From Malachius bipustulatus (Eukaryota > Arthropoda > Insecta > Coleoptera > Melyridae): DNA of 64,000 nucleotides. The translations under genes were made by a program, and so were the position numbers. The stretch lies in contig OU342631.1 in NCBI GenBank assembly GCA_910589415.1, positions 1,550,001 to 1,614,000 on the forward strand, read 5' to 3'. A model generated the notes under the pieces. The model had not been told where the DNA came from. It saw only the letters and a list, made by a program, of their open reading frames with translations, and ran no database searches. Shown here one piece after another: positions 45,125 through 55,237 of this stretch (position 1 is its first letter; the number at the start of each line of letters is the position of its first letter).

Positions 45125-47093
45125 TTATACAGGGTGGGACGCCACAACCGCCTAGGTCAGTGTAGCCAGAACGGTATAGCGATTTAAAAAATTTCGAAAC
45201 TAGATCTTATATAGGATTGTACAGTAGTGCTACTCATAGTCTAACTTAAAATTATTTTGGACTGTACACGTGTCCCATATGAGAGTGGCATTTCAAAGTT
45301 ATGTTTTTTTAAATGGAATGCTCTTATGTTATTGCATTTTTAAATTGTCTGAGATGAAAAAATAAGATTGGTTTTTACAGTTAGTGTTTAAAATGAGAAG
45401 TTTGTCAGCCAGTATTATAAAGCCTCATTAAACTAACGAGCAACAAAGGGAGTCATGAAGAAGGTCCTGCAGCAAGATAGAATCCACCGGTCCGGCGGCC
45501 CGTCTGAAAAGAATGCTATCCAAAAACTCCCAGAAGCTACCAGGAACCCTTCGCAAAGAAGACGTACACATCCAACTCGGAAGAAACCTTCCAGCTACTT
45601 CTAACCACTCACTTTCCCGACTGCGGTGTGCTGCCGGCCACCTCTAACACGGTGACCTATCTCCTGCCCGCCCCATCTGGGGTGGACTGGAGTGTGACTG
45701 CCCGAGCGGTGGAAGGCAGCAGAATTGCTTGGGCAATAAAGACTCTCTCTCCCTACAAGTCCCCGGGTTGGGACGGCATCTATCCCGCCCTGCTACAGTG
45801 GGGACTGGAGTACCTGCTGCCCTACCTGGCAATACTTTTCAGGGCATGCCTAGCGTGGGGCTACATACCCAAAGCTTGGAGAGAAGTCAAAGTAATCTTC
45901 ATACCCAAACCTGGCCGTAGCGACTACACCCAGGCCAAATAATTCCGTCCAATCAGCTTGACGTCTTTTCTACTGAAAACATTGGAGATGCTTTGCGATA
46001 TCCTAATTAGGGGTCAATCAAACTTATCGATCCACCCCAACCAATACTCCTTCATCACTGGCAGATCCACTAAGTCTGCACTACATCAAGTGGTTAGAAG
46101 CATAGAAAGATTATCTTTAGAACAAAAGAAAGGACCCTCGGGATGTTTTTGACAAGGTTTTGACATCAGCCAAGTCTCGACAACCTCTCTGGAGCCCCTC
46201 CAGGCGCCCTGGTCCAGTTCATTCTGAGCCTGGAATGGCTAAAGGAGTGAGGACTCAAGGAAATGGGGGAAGCGCAATGGGCCCTCCTACAAATCCTGAA
46301 TCCAGAATCCAGCTAACGGACCGATTTATAATACAATTTTTCAATCTAATATCGACGTCAAATAATATTTTTAACATTTTTGTAAACCCTTTCATACCAA
46401 GAATCTATAAATTGCTATATTTTCCACCTAAGGTCGCGATACCTTTCCTAAAAACGGCCCCAAAAATCTGCAAGTTAACTTAATGAGCCCTATAATACTG
46501 GCTGTGTGAGTTATAAACAAATGAAACTCGCAATTTACGAAGTTCAGGGTCCTGTAAACGAACACGGCTCAAGATAGAGGAAATGGCTTACATGCCCCTA
46601 TTTTAACTTTTTATCTACTATCTATGATGATGTAGATGAAATGTTTATACAGGATGATGAAAAATCTTAAAAAACTGAGATTCCTCAACGAGTCGCTAAA
46701 TAAAAAAAAAAAGAAACAAAGATACCTAGTAGGTACAAATGTGTCTGTACCGTAGGATATTACATAAAAAATTAAAATAGAGACATGTAAGCCGTTTTCC
46801 AATTTATCGAGCCGGTTCCGATGTATAGTGCCTTGAACTACTAAAATTGCGATTTTCACTTGTTTATAACTCATAAACTCCTCAATTTAAACACCAACTG
46901 TGAAAACCAATCTTATTATTTCTTTTCAGATGATGTAAAAATGCAATAACGTAAGAGCATTTCATTTAAAAAACATAACTTTGATATGTCTCTCTCACAT
47001 GGGACAACCTGCGTATGGTCTAAAATAATTTTAAGTTACAGGCATGATTCAGACTACATAGACCGAAGCTGTAGTGGCGCCCCACTCTGCATA
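45125..47093. mobile_element. Nested composite: outer inverted-repeat element containing a TIR element and a LINE
   Basis: Outer arms: left about 45125-45405 starts TTATACAGGGTGGGACGCCAC; right about 46885-47093 ends GTGGCGCCCCACTCTGCATAA. Both contain CTTAAAATTATTTT-type text and CAAAGTTATGTTTTTT..AAATG.AATGCTCTTA. Inside, 45411-46505 is bounded by inverted AGCCAGTATTATA-type ends (right end TATAATACTGGCT), and that element holds the LINE piece at 45628-46152. A further inverted pair, 46505-46610 and 46763-46875 (GAGTTATAAACAA / TTGTTTATAACTC), lies between. At least three layers of insertion are implied. Confidence 0.65.
45628..46160 (+). pseudogene. Jockey/R1-like LINE reverse transcriptase N-terminal fragment
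   Basis: The frame reads AWAIKTLSPYKSPGWDGIYPALLQWG (RT block 0/1), LFRACLAWGYIPKAWREVKVIFIPKPGRSDY (block 2), then, after one in-frame stop at 45940-45942, FRPISLTSFLLKTLEMLCD and NQYSFITGRSTKSALHQVV (block 3). After a second stop, a degraded GCF..FDISQVSTTSLE piece is the start of the catalytic block A. The first stop replaces the residue that normally lies between A-K and F-R-P-I-S-L. No YADD block remains. GC content is visibly higher than in the flanks. It is a dead fragment truncated at both ends. Confidence 0.85.
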
Positions 47094-47705
47094 AATTTAC
47101 AAAAAATAAATTAAACATTTATTTTCAATCAAAAACGAGAACCTATGATTAAAATAAGCATCAAATTCTCTTCAACTTTACCCTAATCTGTAACTCTCAA
47201 AATAACAAAGTTAGCCATACAGCTATGATAGGTTTTTGTCATCCTTATACTTAAGTCTGTATGTATATTTATTTAATCAACTTGATACTTTATTCACTTT
47301 TGATACGCAATTAACAGTTTGAGTTTCAAGAATCTAAAGTCCTTTACTGTATGACTGACCATTATTCAAACCTACATCTTATTCTGCAGTACAATCATAC
47401 CTATACCTAGCAGAAAGTTAATAGAGAAGTTCTCCTCTTTAAGCTAGAGAACCACGACATTTAGTAACTAGATTGGTGATCTCATTACAAATATCCAAAT
47501 TAGAATAAGGGACATCTAAGCTTGTTATGTTATTGAATTAAAAGCAAAAATTACACACCAGATGAATTTTTGGTAGCGTGTGAACTGCTAAAAACGGAGC
47601 AAACATTTTCTTAAACGTTACTTTACCTCTTGAATCGGCTTAGAACAGCACCACGAAACTCTGGAAAAACATTGACCTTTAATTAAAAAAGAAATAAATA
47701 TTAAA
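47094..47705. other. AT-rich non-coding stretch, no gene seen
   Basis: Nothing beyond short open frames and AT-rich text. Confidence 0.4.
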
Positions 47706-49342
47706 CGTTTTTATGAAAACCCCAAGAGCGGCGGTTTTCTCTCACGTATTTGAATTTGTAACGCTCAAGTTGTGAAATTCGGCAGGCATTCTCTTTGATA
47801 AGAAAATTAGCAAGGATGAAAGCTGTGAAACTTAGTGGGGATTTATACCTATTTGGCGCAAGAGGCAGGGTGTTAGGGATGGAAATTGAAAATAGGATCT
47901 GTTGTGCTTTGAGGTAGGTATTAGAAATAATATAAGTTACACGCATTTTTCTACAAAAATACAAAGTGTGTTAATTGGAGTACCATAAAAAGAAGGACGT
48001 GTAGATGAAGTTTAATTATTAAGAAAATTCACATAAATTTATTTTCCGAAAATGGTTTTTACTCATTTAAAAACCATACAGGGTGTTTAAGTGTCGATTT
48101 ACGAAACTGCTTTTTATTGTTTCTTTCTACAGAGTAGACCAAAAAATTTTGTATACATGCTTTCTATTTAATAACCCGTATATGGAAAAATTCTGGGTAA
48201 AACCGAAGCACCCAGTGGCGTAGAATCCGTGGGAACATAATACCTTTTTTCTCGTGAAAAAAATCTGAACTGTTTTGTTTTTGAATTGTTTTTTCGGAGT
48301 ACCAGATTAAACTGCTACAAAAAATCCATGCTTATAAAATCTTGATTTTAAATGTACCGTTTGTAACATTTTCCAAATTTTTAATAGGATAAGTACTACA
48401 AATTGAAGGGCTTGTAGATAAAGCTGAAATATGATCAAAACTCAAATAATTTTTCGTCCGAAAATGTTTCTTAACCGTGCTACAGGGTATTTAAGTTTCA
48501 TTTACAAAACAGTTTTTTCAACACCCTCGTATGAAAAACAATATCGAACAAAAATTACTTGATAATTCTTTATATTTTAGCTTTATCTGCAAGCCCTTCA
48601 ATTTATGGTACTTATCTTAGATTATTAAATGAAAAGAAAAAGAAAAATGTTAAAAACGGTACATCTGAATTTTTATCAAAAACGCGTCCTATCGATATTT
48701 TATAAGTATGGCTTTTTTGAAGCAATTTAATCTGGAATTCCGAAAAAATAAATAAAAAATGAAAAAAAAAGTACAAAATTTTTTACGAGCAAACAGGTAT
48801 TCTGGGTCCCCGGATTCCACGCCACTGGGGTGCTTCGGTTTTACCTAGGATTTTCCCAAATACGAGTTATTGTATAGAAAGCCTGTTCTGCTATATATAA
48901 AAATTCAGAGTTTCCACTGTGGTCCACTCTGTAGAAAGATACAATAAAAAACAGTAATGTAAATCTACACTTAAACACCTTGTATCTCGGTTAAATAACA
49001 TTTTCGAAAAAAAAAATTATGACTTTTTTTAATACTTAAGCTTCATCTACACGTCCTCCAATTTATGGGACTCCAATTAATATACCATGTAATTTGTTGG
49101 AAAAAAGCGTGTAAGTTATATTATTTCTAATACCTACCTCAAAGCACAACAGATTCTATTTTCAATTTCCAACAGTAACACCCTTCCTGTGCGCCAAAGA
49201 TGTATAAATGCCCCCCTCAGTTTTTATCTTTGCTAATTATCTTATCAAAGAGAATGCCTTATGAATTTTACAATTTGAGCGTTACAAATTTAACCTCGTG
49301 AGAGAAAACCACCGCTCTTCGGTTTATCAAAAAAAACGGGTA
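47706..49342. repeat. 1.64-kb imperfect palindrome
   Basis: Left arm about 47706-48450 and right arm about 48565-49342 are inverted copies almost to the centre. Matching blocks include AAGAGCGGCGGTTTTCTCTC (47725) with GAGAGAAAACCACCGCTCTT (49300), CAGGGTGTTTAAGTGTCGAT (48079) with its inverse near 48955-48972, and CCGAAGCACCCAGTGGCGT (48204) with ACGCCACTGGGGTGCTTCGG (48819). The spacer is only about 110 bp. Internal ACAGGGTG and ACACCTTGTA motifs suggest nested termini. No transposase frame. Confidence 0.8.
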
Positions 49343-49359
49343 TTTCGGCTTAAATAATT

Positions 49360-50251
49360 TGTGCGTGGCTCGGTCTCCAAATAACCCGTTACTAAGATAT
49401 TTTTTAATAAGATTTATTTACACCAGATAATTATGTACAATAAATCAAAAATAACAAAAATAACAATGGCTATCCATTTAGCTCCTCCCACTAGACAGGC
49501 AGATCGCAGCAATCCGAGATCCCCATTGGTTCCTGTTTAGGGCTCAGAATTGATTAGCTGCAGCTCTCGCTGATAAAAAGCTCGTCGTCGCCCCGGTCGC
49601 TGCTGCTTTCAGGAACCCTTGACACCTCGCTGGTACGCGTTACCTGTTCTGCTGTACCAGAACACGCGATAGATTCTTGCGGGCGTCGGATCTCGCCCGG
49701 TTGGAGAACGGAAGGTAGCAGGCCCCGTGGACTCTTAATACAAGCCGCACAGACGAGACCTGTTAGTTAATCCACGTCTCAGGAAGACGTGAGCCTGAAA
49801 AACTGAAATAAAAGAAAATTAATCTGTTCTCCGCTCAGAACTCAATACACTCTGGGCGTGAGTTATGGGACAAGGATAGGCCGACTCAATGTATCGGCCT
49901 TTTTCCCTCGGTGCACCCTATCCATGCACGTTGGTTCTCCAGTCCTGTCCTGAATCAGGGGGCTCACTACGCCCACCAGAGAAATGAAACGCGCGCTGGT
50001 CACTACTCGGCACCGAGGGGTGTACTCCTGCCACGCTCAGTACACCTGGCAGGAGTTGAATGCTTGATGGTCAGTACCCAAACAAGCACTGTCCGTTCTT
50101 CGGATGTCCTCTACTTTTATATCCGGCGGCGGGATGATAAGGCTGCTATCGCCACCGCAAAAACTCTGTTTTCCCGCTTTGAACTGATTAAATTAAATGA
50201 ACTGTCTCTAAAAAGTAACTAATTATAATAATTATAAACGAAAGCGTCACA
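49360..50251 (-). mobile_element. Possible solo LTR
   Basis: An 892-bp GC-richer block begins TGTGCG on the plus strand and TGTGACGC on the minus strand, so both ends show TG..CA. On the minus strand a TATAAAAG box (50121-50114) sits in GGATATAAAAGTAG, and downstream a GTGTAAATAAATC polyadenylation-like context lies near 49415-49425. These are in the order expected for U3, R and U5. I could not establish a clean flanking duplication, and no second LTR or pol is present. A GC-rich promoter-like region of other origin is the alternative. Confidence 0.35.
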
Positions 50252-50399
50252 TTAAAAATTTTAAAAATAAAAAATTTCGAATCTCCATGTTCTCCCATGC
50301 AATAATTTTTTCGGGTTGCGTGTTGCAATTATTGTAATATTACTTTTTGTTTAATTGTTTGTTTAATAATTTGACGCTAAAGTTATAGGTACTACTCAA

Positions 50400-51420
50400 T
50401 TGCAACCCTCAAAAATGACCAACAATAAGTAAATTTTGTGACATGTGGATACACTGATTCGTTGCATTGCAAAAACAAAATCGATATTTCTTTATTACTG
50501 CCCATCTTACTTCCACCATATCAGACATTCTCCTGGCTTTGAGAGACGTTTCGATTTGTCTTGAACAGTCTGCAACGTCTGCACCCATAGTCTGTTTCCA
50601 CGGTCTTCTCGACCGCCACTCAAGCCTGCATAAATTTAGTCTCGTCAATAGTCTTGTGGTGCTAATGTCTATTTCGGAGCTCTATACCCGGTCAAATCCC
50701 AGAAGCAGACTAAGAAAAGGTGAACCGAACCGACACTGCAGACGATTCAGCGGAGAGAAGTCAATCCAAATTGGATAACCGCACCCTGGAAAAGCGACTT
50801 AGTGCTGGAGAAAAAATTTGGTGAAGAAAAAGCGATTCGAAATTAGGTTTACGGGATAATCGATCCTTGTGGCCAAGGGTCGACCCAACAGAAAAGCAAA
50901 TCAACATCAAACGATCCAGTCTGGAGAGCTGTCCCAACCTGAGAAGTTTTCATGGAAAAGCGATCCAGAGCGGATGATGAAACAACAACAAAAAAACTAC
51001 AAAATTGGTTGAACTGAGGCAAAGAAGGCTATTCCACACCTTGTAATGAAAATCGAAGATCCTATGTAATTCCAGCCTCTATTTTCCCAAAACAGCGATT
51101 TCATTACATATTCGAGGACAGCTGTGAAAAGTTTTGGTGAGATGGTGTCCCCCTGTCGATCTCATCTTCCTATCTTAATTTTGCCCGTTGTTTCGTGGGG
51201 TTGTACAGTTGTGGTGGCATGATCTCTATAAGACGTGTACCTATATGTCTAAAGTCCACTCTGTACTGCCCCAGTGCTGTTATCATTGCTGTTAGTTCTA
51301 CTGTGGCAAATGATTTATGGAAATCGATAGATACCATTATAATGTATAGTAATATAAGAGACGGACATTATCTTTAAGTGTGTGGTGAATTAGGTGGAAT
51401 TGCTTGATTGAGGTACAGTC
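50400..51420 (-). pseudogene. LINE reverse transcriptase relic
   Basis: Minus-strand translation around 51340-51070 gives FHKSFATVELTAMITALGQYRVDFRHIG, KTTGKIKIGR and, after a shift, RQGDTISPKLFTAVLEYVMKS, matching the catalytic-block A to C region of LINE RTs (usual form A-F-D-S.. R-G-V-R-Q-G-D-x-I-S-P-K-L-F). The adjacent 50409-51060 segment carries RRPWKQTMGADVA, consistent with the more C-terminal region in a decayed state but less certain. Stops and shifts throughout; no YADD found. Confidence 0.6.
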
Positions 51421-51754
51421 TCTGATGATGTTGTTCTGAAAACATTCTCAATGTTGTTATAAAGCATATTCTGACAGAAAACGTTCTCTAACTTCTTACT
51501 TGAAGTAATGGTAGCCATGTATTTAATTAAAAAAAATATTCTGGGAACCGTAAAATGTTTTTGTTTTCATGTTTACTATTATAGTAGGTATTCTCTCTTT
51601 GCTCTCCTATTTGCATAGTTTTGCAAAAAAAGTAGCAATTTATTGTAATTATACAAGGAGTAACTTCGTATTTGTGATAAACAATGGTTAACTATTGGGT
51701 TGTACGACACAAAAATGGCCTGTTAAGTTGTGTACTCAGGTACTCTTTTATTTA

Positions 51755-51793
51755 AGTCGACGTTTCGACGTGATTCACGTCTTCATCACGACT
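51755..51793 (-). ncRNA. Hammerhead-like motif, copy 3 (inverted arm)
   Basis: On the minus strand this matches copy 4 except that the core reads GTGATGA instead of CTGATGA, losing C3, so this copy is expected to be inactive. Stem II GACGTG/CACGTC and the GAA block are kept. Confidence 0.4.
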
Positions 51794-51893
51794 CTGAGAT
51801 TATGGACAAATCAGACGTAATAATTTCAAATTTACAAAATTTGAAATTTTAAATGTAAATTTGAAATTACGTCTGATTTGTCCATAATTTCAG

Positions 51894-51932
51894 AGTCCTG
51901 ATGAAGACGTGAATCACGTCGAAACGTCGACT
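51894..51932 (+). ncRNA. Hammerhead-like motif, copy 4
   Basis: AGTC (51894-51897), CTGATGA (51898-51904), one extra A (51905), stem II GACGTG/CACGTC with AAT loop, GAA (51921-51923), ACGT as a 2-bp stem III, C17 (51928), and GACT (51929-51932) pairing perfectly with AGTC. All conserved core bases are present. The extra base after A9 is the only departure from the canonical fold. Confidence 0.5.
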
Positions 51933-52016
51933 TAAATAAAAAAGTACCTACACAACTTAACAGGCCATTTTTGTGTCGTGCAACCCATTAGTTAACCATA
52001 GTTTATTGTAAACAAA

Positions 52017-54390
52017 TAATTACGGGGTCTCTCTTATGAGGTAAAGAAACTAAAAATGAGGTAAAGACTACAAGGTTGTGTTGTCTTATGTGTGTGTACC
52101 TGGTACGATTCGTTTGATAATTGTTGAGATAAGACAGATGAAGACAGTAGATAGAATGTTTAAATAAAAGTCCCGTAAAAAAGTTACATTTATTGTATAG
52201 TTAATGAGTAACATGTCTAGAAATGATTTGTTCAATAATTCAAAATAGTACCTAGAGGTATTGATTTTTCTAGAAATTAAAATATAATTTCCGTTTATGA
52301 AACCATTTGCTGAATAACAAAATACTTAAAATTATTACTTATGAAAAATATTGCTGCAGCCTACTCTAATAAGTAATCTCAATGAAAGTTGAAATATTAC
52401 AATAGCTATTATAATCGATTAAAAGTTCAGAATTAGGGCCTATTTGCAGCGTGCGATCGAAAATTATTTAGGTCAAGGTTATTGGTCATGGATTGATATT
52501 GGAGGGTATTTTGATCAACTTTTACATTTGAATATTCAAACTCGTTAGGAACAACGTTTATATTCTAGGATGCTTCTTGTCTTTAATCATTTTATTTCAA
52601 AGCTTAAAATTTCAACAGAGTCCTTTATCGGGACTTTATGCAAAAGTTTCATAGTTTGTTCATGCAAGAGTATCAAAATTTGCAGGAATCAGCTTGTTTG
52701 GACGGACAATCATTATACGAGTATTATTAAACTATGCACAGAATAAGCTGTGATGAACATTGACGACGGATAATAAATAAAACACTAGCTAGTGTTAAAA
52801 CACTATTTAGTGTTTTATTTATCATCAATCAGTATGCAGAGATTCTACAAAGTAAGGATTGAAAACATAAATATTATGTGATGGACATGTTAAATACAAT
52901 AATTATTCGAAATCATGTAAGTCGTTTAACTTCAAATGAATTCCCGATCAATGTTTTCAAAGACTAAAATTATTATTTCTAATATTTTGTTACCTATCTA
53001 GGTGAGTGAGGTGTTGAGGTATATTGAGATCAGTAAGTCGCGAACTAAGAGCATGCTGTAATAAACTTCACTTTTTAAGAGTAGAGAATTTGCTTGCCGC
53101 AGTGCTGTAAGTTCTTTTTTTTTCGAAAGATGTGACCATTTTTGTAAAAATAAAAATAGCAAAAATCCATCGATCATGTGAGTAAGTTCGGGTTAGATAT
53201 TGGGTACGTTCACCTGACGTCAACTGTTGAATAGCAGCGCAAAACGGTTGAGTGTTAGTTGTTGCGACATGTTGGAAATAGTCTGAACGTATTGTTAAGA
53301 TCGAGAGATTTGTGACATGTTTCTGCGATACGATTCAAGTTCATAGAAATTGAAGTTCATATCACAGAAAATGAATCATGCAGTATTTCATCCATATACA
53401 TACTCTAGCAGACTGAATTAATCACTTATTTTTATCATGGTTCTTAAAATAATTAGATTTTTTTTTGTAGATTATCTTAAATTTTAATGGGCTCTATAAC
53501 GCCCTGTATTCGATTCGAGTCCACGAGTTACTGATCACCCCATATAATCGAAGTAATATATGAACTGATATAAGATTTCATTGCAGGACATTTGGACAGC
53601 CAAAGTTGTAGTCGCCGTGAGCTTCACATCATACGTAAGTTGTTTGAATCTATTTAGATGCTTTTTATAGTATTCAAGTTTTAAACTCCATTTGAGAAAT
53701 CCAATATTATGTAACAAATCATAAGTAAAAATAAAATTTCTAATTTTTACTGTGAGAAAATTAGGTGGTGTCACTAAAAATAATAATAGTTATCATCTCT
53801 TAACCAACTATACAATCTATGCAGGTGTCCCTTATTTCAGAGATATGTATGGGTGTCTCCTAAAGGCTAAAGATAGAGACTTGCTTAAATTACAGAAAAT
53901 ATGCGTCATTTTGGGGCTATCTCCAATCCGTTAAGACGTAGATACAAGATATCTGTGACTTTTCCTTAAATATTCTGAAAGAACTCAAAAACTAAAATTT
54001 TTTATTTTCTCAATTTAGTGTTTGAAGTTTCAATAATTTGAAAGTTAGTGTATTGACATTACTTGACATTCTGCAGTTATTGGTGTCAGTTTTTTTTTTA
54101 TTCCTGTTAGTTTTGAAGATATGAGAGTCAACTGTTCTTTTCAAATAATAGAGGAGCTATTGGGAAAAGAAAAAAATAGATTTCATGTTTTCCAGATATT
54201 TAAGGAACGGTCCCAGATATCTTGTATGTCTTCACGGATTCAAGATCGCCACAAAATAGCGCATTTTTTCTGTAATTTAATCAAGTCTGTATTAGTTCAG
54301 TCATTATATCCAAAAAATCGTCTTGACATAAGAAAAATTCCGTTGTCGATCCTTTTTGTTTCATCCATTAGAGATGCGCATCCATATACA
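52017..54390. other. AT-rich non-coding stretch, no gene seen
   Basis: Contains a small self-complementary run AACACTAGCTAGTGTT near 52782-52797 with a further AACACTA..TAGTGTT pair beside it. Frames are short and unrecognised. Confidence 0.4.
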
Positions 54391-55148
54391 TATACAGGGT
54401 GTCCCAAGATTTCTTTATCAAGGGATATCTGGGTTATTTCAAAAAATAAACAAATGAAATTCAGGAAATTTCAACCATACCCCTAAGTCTTTGCAGTTGC
54501 ACCCTCAATGCCCCTTTACGCCTTTCCACCCCTAAGTAATCATCCCCTACTTTTTTTTTTCAAATGACACCCCCATATTTTTTTTGCTCGACAGGATTGT
54601 TGACTTCTTTCTGAATACGAATTTCATACGATTTTTTCAAATCGAGACATATCTAGCACGCCGAATACAATATAATATCAAAACAAACGAGGGTTGTCAA
54701 GGAGTTGCAATTGCTTGTTTTTTGTGTTAATGTTTCCTCCAACCACCTTAACTAGTAATACCGGTGTTACTCGATATAGGCGTTAATAATAATAATTGCT
54801 TCTGTGATTTTAATGTCATATTAAATGTTAATTGTTATTCCTTGACAACCCTCGTTTGTTATATTATGTTGTTTTCGGTGTGCTAGATATGTCTCGATTT
54901 GAAAAAATCGTATGAAATTCGTATTCAGAAAGAAGTCAACAATCCTGCCGAGCAAAAAAAAATATGGGGGTGTCATCTGAAAAAAAAAGTAGGGGATGAT
55001 TACTTAGGGGTGGAAAGGCGTAAAGGGGCATTGAGGGTGCAACTGCAAAGCCTTAGGGGTATGGTTGAAATTTCCTGAATTTCATTTGTTTATTTTTTGA
55101 AATAACCCAGATATCCCTTGATAAAGAAATCTTGGGACACCCTGTATA
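54391..55148. mobile_element. 758-bp foldback element with near-identical 305-bp arms
   Basis: Left arm 54391-about 54700 begins TATACAGGGTGTCCCAAGAT; right arm about 54843-55148 ends ATCTTGGGACACCCTGTATA. The arms agree almost base for base, including the rare GGGGATGATTACTTAGGGGT and CAACAATCCTG(T/C)CGAGCA text. The 140-bp spacer is AT-rich and non-coding. Flanking CATATAC/GTATATG words extend the pairing by several bases. Likely a non-autonomous Tc1/mariner-type foldback with TA targeting, by its ACAGGGTG ends. Confidence 0.85.
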
Positions 55149-55197
55149 GTATATGGATATAATTATTATAATAGAAGTAAGTTTTTGTCATTTTAGA

Positions 55198-55237
55198 ATC
55201 CCGAAGATGACCCAAATTGTTCGGTCGAAACGTTGAT
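55198..55237 (+). ncRNA. Hammerhead-like motif, copy 5
   Basis: ATC (55198-55200), CCGAAGA (55201-55207, U4 is C as in copy 1), one extra T, stem II GACC/GGTC (55209-55212 with 55223-55226), GAA (55227-55229), ACGT, U at position 17, and GAT pairing with ATC. An AATAAAG word follows at about 55244. Confidence 0.4.

Larger units (their letters stand above)
51672..52016. repeat. 345-bp palindrome: head-to-head Penelope-like ends
   Basis: Arms about 51672-51838 and 51845-52016 are near-perfect inverted copies (GGTTAACTA.TGGGTTG.ACG, AATGGCCTGTTAAGTTGTG, AAGTCGACGTTTCGACGTGA), meeting with almost no spacer in an A/T-rich centre. Each arm carries a hammerhead-like motif. Penelope-like elements are known for inverted or partial tandem end arrangements, which is the likely origin. 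Confidence 0.8.
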
